Shown here: positions 61,490 to 64,000 of the stretch, in pieces
Position numbering within the stretch: position 1 is the first letter of the stretch
Layout: each line of letters begins with the position of its first letter
Source of the DNA: Paeniglutamicibacter psychrophenolicus
GTDB lineage: Bacteria; Actinomycetota; Actinomycetes; Actinomycetales; Micrococcaceae
Assembly: GCF_017876575.1 (NCBI RefSeq)
Contig: NZ_JAGIOE010000001.1
Span: 992,001 to 1,056,000 of the forward strand
Length of the DNA stretch: 64,000 bases
Direction: 5' to 3'
The notes under the pieces: generated by a model
Told to the model about the DNA's origin: nothing
What the model saw: only the letters and a program-made list of their open reading frames with translations
Database searches by the model: none
Program-made: the position numbers and the translations under genes

Positions 61490-62890
61490 ATGAAGCAGCA
61501 CCAGCACGGCACCGAACCTTCCCCGGTCCGTTTGGGCCCCGATCCTTCGCCTCCCGAAGACTACGGGGTAAAACCGGAAACGCTGCGCCGGGCGACCCTT
61601 GCCGGCTTCGCGGGCACCGTGGTGGAATGGTTCGATTTCGCTGTCTACGGCTTCATGGCACCGATCATCGCCCAGACGTTCTTCGCCTCGGAAAGCGTCG
61701 TCATATCCCTGTTGCAGACCTTCGCGGTTTTTGCCGTGGCCTTTGCCCTTCGCCCGGTGGGTGGAGCCTTGTTCGGCATGCTGGGGGACCGGCTGGGTCG
61801 CAAGCAGGTGCTGATCACCACGGTCCTGCTCATGTCAGGATCCACTGCCGTCATCGGGCTGTTGCCCGGCTACCAGCAGATCGGCGTGTGGGCGGCGGTC
61901 CTGCTCACGCTGGCGCGCTGCGCCCAGGGCCTGTCGGCCGGCGGCGAGTATGCCGGGGCGGTCACCTATGTCATCGAGCATGCCCCGGCGCATCAACGGG
62001 CCCGGTGGGGTTCGGCGATGCCCACCGCCACATTCTTTGCCTTCGCGGTGGCGGCCCTGCTGAGCTTCCTGCTCTCCGCCGGGTTGGGGCAAAGCGCCAT
62101 GGAACAGTGGGGCTGGCGCATACCATTCCTGGTGGCCGCGCCCCTGGGGTTGGTGGCCTTCTGGATCCGCCGGCGCCTGGATGAGTCCCCGCTCTTCCAG
62201 GAGATCAAGGATTCGACCGCGGCCCCGGAGCATGCGCCCCTGCGCACCACCCTGGCCGAACAGGGCAAGCCCATGCTCATCCTGGGCGGATACATCTCCC
62301 TGACCGCGCTGTCGTTCTATATTTTCTCCACCTACATGACCACATTCCTTCGCAATGTCGTGGGGATGGACGCCACCTCCGTGCTGTTGTCGAACGTGAT
62401 CGCGCTGTCGTGTGCCGCAGTGCTGGCGCCCTTCGTTGGGATCCTGTGCGACCGGATCGGACGGCGGCGGACCATGTTTGCCTCGGTGTTCCTGCTGATC
62501 CTCACCGCCTATCCCGGCTACCTGCTCGCTTCCTCGGGGACCTTCGGTGGAGCGCTGGGCGGCCAAATCATGATCATGCTGGGTACCGTGAGCGCGAATG
62601 TGGTCACCGCGGTGCTGCTTACCGAGGTCTTCCCAACCCGGGTGCGCTACACCGCGGCCGGAATCACCTACAACATCAGCTACGCGCTGTTCGGCGGCAC
62701 CGCCCCGTTCATTGCCACCTTGCTGATTGACCTGACCGGCTCGCCCATGGCCCCGGCGGTGTACCTGACGGCTATCGCAGTGGGCGCCTTTGTCGCGGCC
62801 ATGCTCCTGCCCGAAACCTCCGGACGCCGCTTGGGTGCCGGCGTGGACGACGGCTCCATCACCACGGCTGCGGAGCCTGGCCCGCGCTAG
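61490..62890 (+). CDS. MFS transporter, metabolite:H+ symporter (MHS) family
   Basis: A 466-residue protein with 12 transmembrane segments. The MHS pattern is clear: AGFAGTVVEWFDFAVYGFMAPI at the first helix, FALRPVGGALFGMLGDRLGRKQVL in loop 2-3 and QGLSAGGEYAGAVTYVIEHAP in helix 5. Members carry betaine, proline, citrate, ketoglutarate or similar organic ions. It follows the truncated amidase in the same direction, so it may once have served a creatine, sarcosine or related substrate. Confidence 0.9.
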   Translation: MKQHQHGTEPSPVRLGPDPSPPEDYGVKPETLRRATLAGFAGTVVEWFDFAVYGFMAPIIAQTFFASESVVISLLQTFAVFAVAFALRPVGGALFGMLGDRLGRKQVLITTVLLMSGSTAVIGLLPGYQQIGVWAAVLLTLARCAQGLSAGGEYAGAVTYVIEHAPAHQRARWGSAMPTATFFAFAVAALLSFLLSAGLGQSAMEQWGWRIPFLVAAPLGLVAFWIRRRLDESPLFQEIKDSTAAPEHAPLRTTLAEQGKPMLILGGYISLTALSFYIFSTYMTTFLRNVVGMDATSVLLSNVIALSCAAVLAPFVGILCDRIGRRRTMFASVFLLILTAYPGYLLASSGTFGGALGGQIMIMLGTVSANVVTAVLLTEVFPTRVRYTAAGITYNISYALFGGTAPFIATLLIDLTGSPMAPAVYLTAIAVGAFVAAMLLPETSGRRLGAGVDDGSITTAAEPGPR

Positions 62891-62910
62891 TTCCCGCCGC
62901 CCGGTGCGCA

Positions 62911-62952
62911 GGCACGGCAGCCGACCCCGAACGCGGGGTCGGCTGCCGTGCC
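62911..62952 (+). terminator. Terminator of the MHS transporter gene
   Basis: Perfect 18-base arms around a 6-base loop, 20 bp after the stop codon. Confidence 0.88.
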
Positions 62953-63329
62953 ATGCCTGGATTCCTGGACGTGGTTGTTCGTCCCGAATCAGTGATCCAC
63001 AACTTGCATGTCCTTGACATGAGGCGGTTTTTGGCGCTGGGGGACTGTGCAATCGTGGGGTGACCTGCGGTGTTGCGGCAGCTCGAAACCAGCCCGTGAG
63101 ACCGGTCAAGAAATTCGTCAGCTCCATATCATGGCGCCCTGAGTGCAGCTGGGTTGGACACAGGGCAAAACAGTCTGGTGTTGGGCTTCCCGCAGTGGAT
63201 GGGCCAGCCCCGGAATAGTTCCAGCAGGGCTTTCATTGTCGCAGCACCGCCCCTAACGCCTGGGCACGGTCACCGGTTTACTGGCATGCTCCAGTCCCCA
63301 TCACCTTCTGGTATCCGGGTAAGCCATCA
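62953..63329. other. Gene-free region before the IS481 remnant
   Basis: About 375 bp with no gene or clear repeat that I can support. It probably holds one end of the decayed insertion sequence that follows. Confidence 0.4.
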
Positions 63330-63780
63330 GGCCCATCAAACCTCCCATCAAACCTCCCTTCGAGTTCGTCCCGACTGCGTCGGGGATATGGCAACGCGCC
63401 TCGTGGCGCACTGGAAGCTCTCGGTCTTGCCCTGGGTTGTGGGCTTGTACGGTTTGCCCGTGATTATGCTGACACCCAGGGACGGCATGTGGGTTACCAG
63501 CTGGTGCACCGCACCCGCCTGCTTGGGATTGGGGCCGTCCCGTTGTCAGGAGGCGCTGGGGCACCCGCATGCCGCGATGCCTTTCTTCACGACCGCTATG
63601 GCCAATTCGCTGGTTTCTCCCGAAGCGGCCAGGGTGGCGACAGCCAGCCGGGAATGATCATTCTGGAGCTGGAAGACCACGCACTTGCGTCCACCGGTCA
63701 GGACGTATTCGGTGGCGTCCAGTTGCCAGCACGCGTCCGGGGCCGGATGGACGAAGCGACGCCACGCTGCGCGTGGTTTC
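63330..63780 (-). pseudogene. IS481-type transposase remnant
   Basis: Read on the minus strand through at least two frames: CWQLDATEYVLTGGRKCVVF, NDHSRLAVATLAASGETS, then after a shift HQLVTHMPSLGVSIITGKPY and KPTTQGKTE. These are successive parts of the DDE core of IS481-family transposases (catalytic Asp of D-A-T-E and of N-D-H-S-R, and the K-P-Y-x-P-T-T-Q-G-K-x-E motif with the Glu). Stops and frame breaks show that it is dead. Confidence 0.7.
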
Positions 63781-63813
63781 TTCTTGGACCGGCAGGGCGG
63801 CGCGCGAATGACA

Positions 63814-63851
63814 AGGTGCTGGGCTCGGGCCGAAGCCCGATCCCAGCACCT
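63814..63851 (-). terminator. Terminator of the gene at the window's right edge
   Basis: Outer 10-base arms (AGGTGCTGGG / CCCAGCACCT) enclose an inner stem CGGGC/GCCCG. It lies 12 bp after the stop of the minus-strand partial gene. Confidence 0.8.
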
Positions 63852-63863
63852 ATGGGTTGGAAA

Positions 63864-64000
63864 TTACTTCTCGGCCTTCTCGACCGGGTCCGGGTCTCCG
63901 ATGTGGCCTTCGGCGCTGGAGTCCAGGACGCGCTCGACGAAGGCCGCGTACTCGCGCATGTAGTGGGCCAGGAAATCGGCCGTCCCACTGTCAGTGACGG
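63864..64000 (-). CDS. Unidentified protein, C-terminal end only
   Basis: Forty-odd codons of open minus-strand frame ending with TAA at 63866-63864, followed by a good terminator. The tail (FLAHYMREYAAFVERVLDSS, then an acidic Asp/Glu/Lys end) is helical and charged. I do not recognise the family. The rest lies beyond the window. Confidence 0.6.
   Translation of the reverse strand, partial: VTDSGTADFLAHYMREYAAFVERVLDSSAEGHIGDPDPVEKAEK

Overview
The window comes from a high-GC actinomycete, most likely a member of the Micrococcaceae close to Arthrobacter, Paenarthrobacter or Paeniglutamicibacter. The reasons are the GC-rich catabolic operons with LacI, IclR and MFS families, the 264-residue N-carbamoylsarcosine amidase whose length and catalytic residues match the known Arthrobacter enzyme, and the mix of IS3, IS481 and IS630 remnants. 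No rRNA, tRNA or CRISPR array was seen.

Layout. (1) 1-4.3 kb: end of an Old Yellow Enzyme gene, an unusual NRAMP-like transporter, a dihydrodipicolinate-synthase-like lyase/aldolase and its divergent LacI regulator with a palindromic operator. (2) 4.4-22.9 kb: a visibly AT-richer defence island. It begins with decayed GIY-YIG and NucS-like nuclease genes, then has a GHKL-ATPase/PDDEXK fusion (plus strand). Convergent to this lies a minus-strand set in the order DUF3883 nuclease, then a 1571-residue sacsin-like GHKL-helicase fusion, a NERD-helicase, DrmA helicase, DrmB (DUF1998) and a 5-methylcytosine methyltransferase. The DrmA/DrmB/5mC-methyltransferase trio is the signature of class 2 DISARM, but no phospholipase-D DrmC and no DrmE is present, and two extra ATPases are translationally coupled to DrmA. 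This is the best candidate for an undescribed or variant antiphage system.

(3) 22.9-39.5 kb: a carbohydrate or sugar-acid catabolic locus with glycerate kinase, an enolase-superfamily dehydratase, an ABC importer (two permeases at 26-28 kb, binding protein at 38 kb, no ATPase here), three Gfo/Idh/MocA oxidoreductases (one fused to a DUF6807/PmoA-like domain), an SDR epimerase, a TIM-barrel isomerase, DUF993 and an M24-fold protein that has lost metal ligands. Three promoters share almost the same operator just downstream of the -10 box, which ties the locus into one regulon of the LacI protein at 37 kb. (4) 39.5-50.6 kb: an MFS carrier, a small toxin-antitoxin-like pair with a palindromic operator, a DUF6398 pair, an esterase/flavin monooxygenase pair, and an IclR-controlled amino-acid-type ABC importer with a metallo-beta-lactamase-fold hydrolase.

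(5) 50.6-64 kb: a UPF0158 gene with an apparent frameshift, then a creatinine/N-methylhydantoin branch: MFS transporter, fused ATP-dependent N-methylhydantoinase, N-carbamoylsarcosine amidase, IclR regulator, a truncated paralogue of the amidase and a second MFS carrier. It is interrupted by insertion-sequence debris, including two IS3-type transposase remnants joined head to head and a truncated FMN reductase. All similarity statements are from reading the translated sequence; no database search was run.
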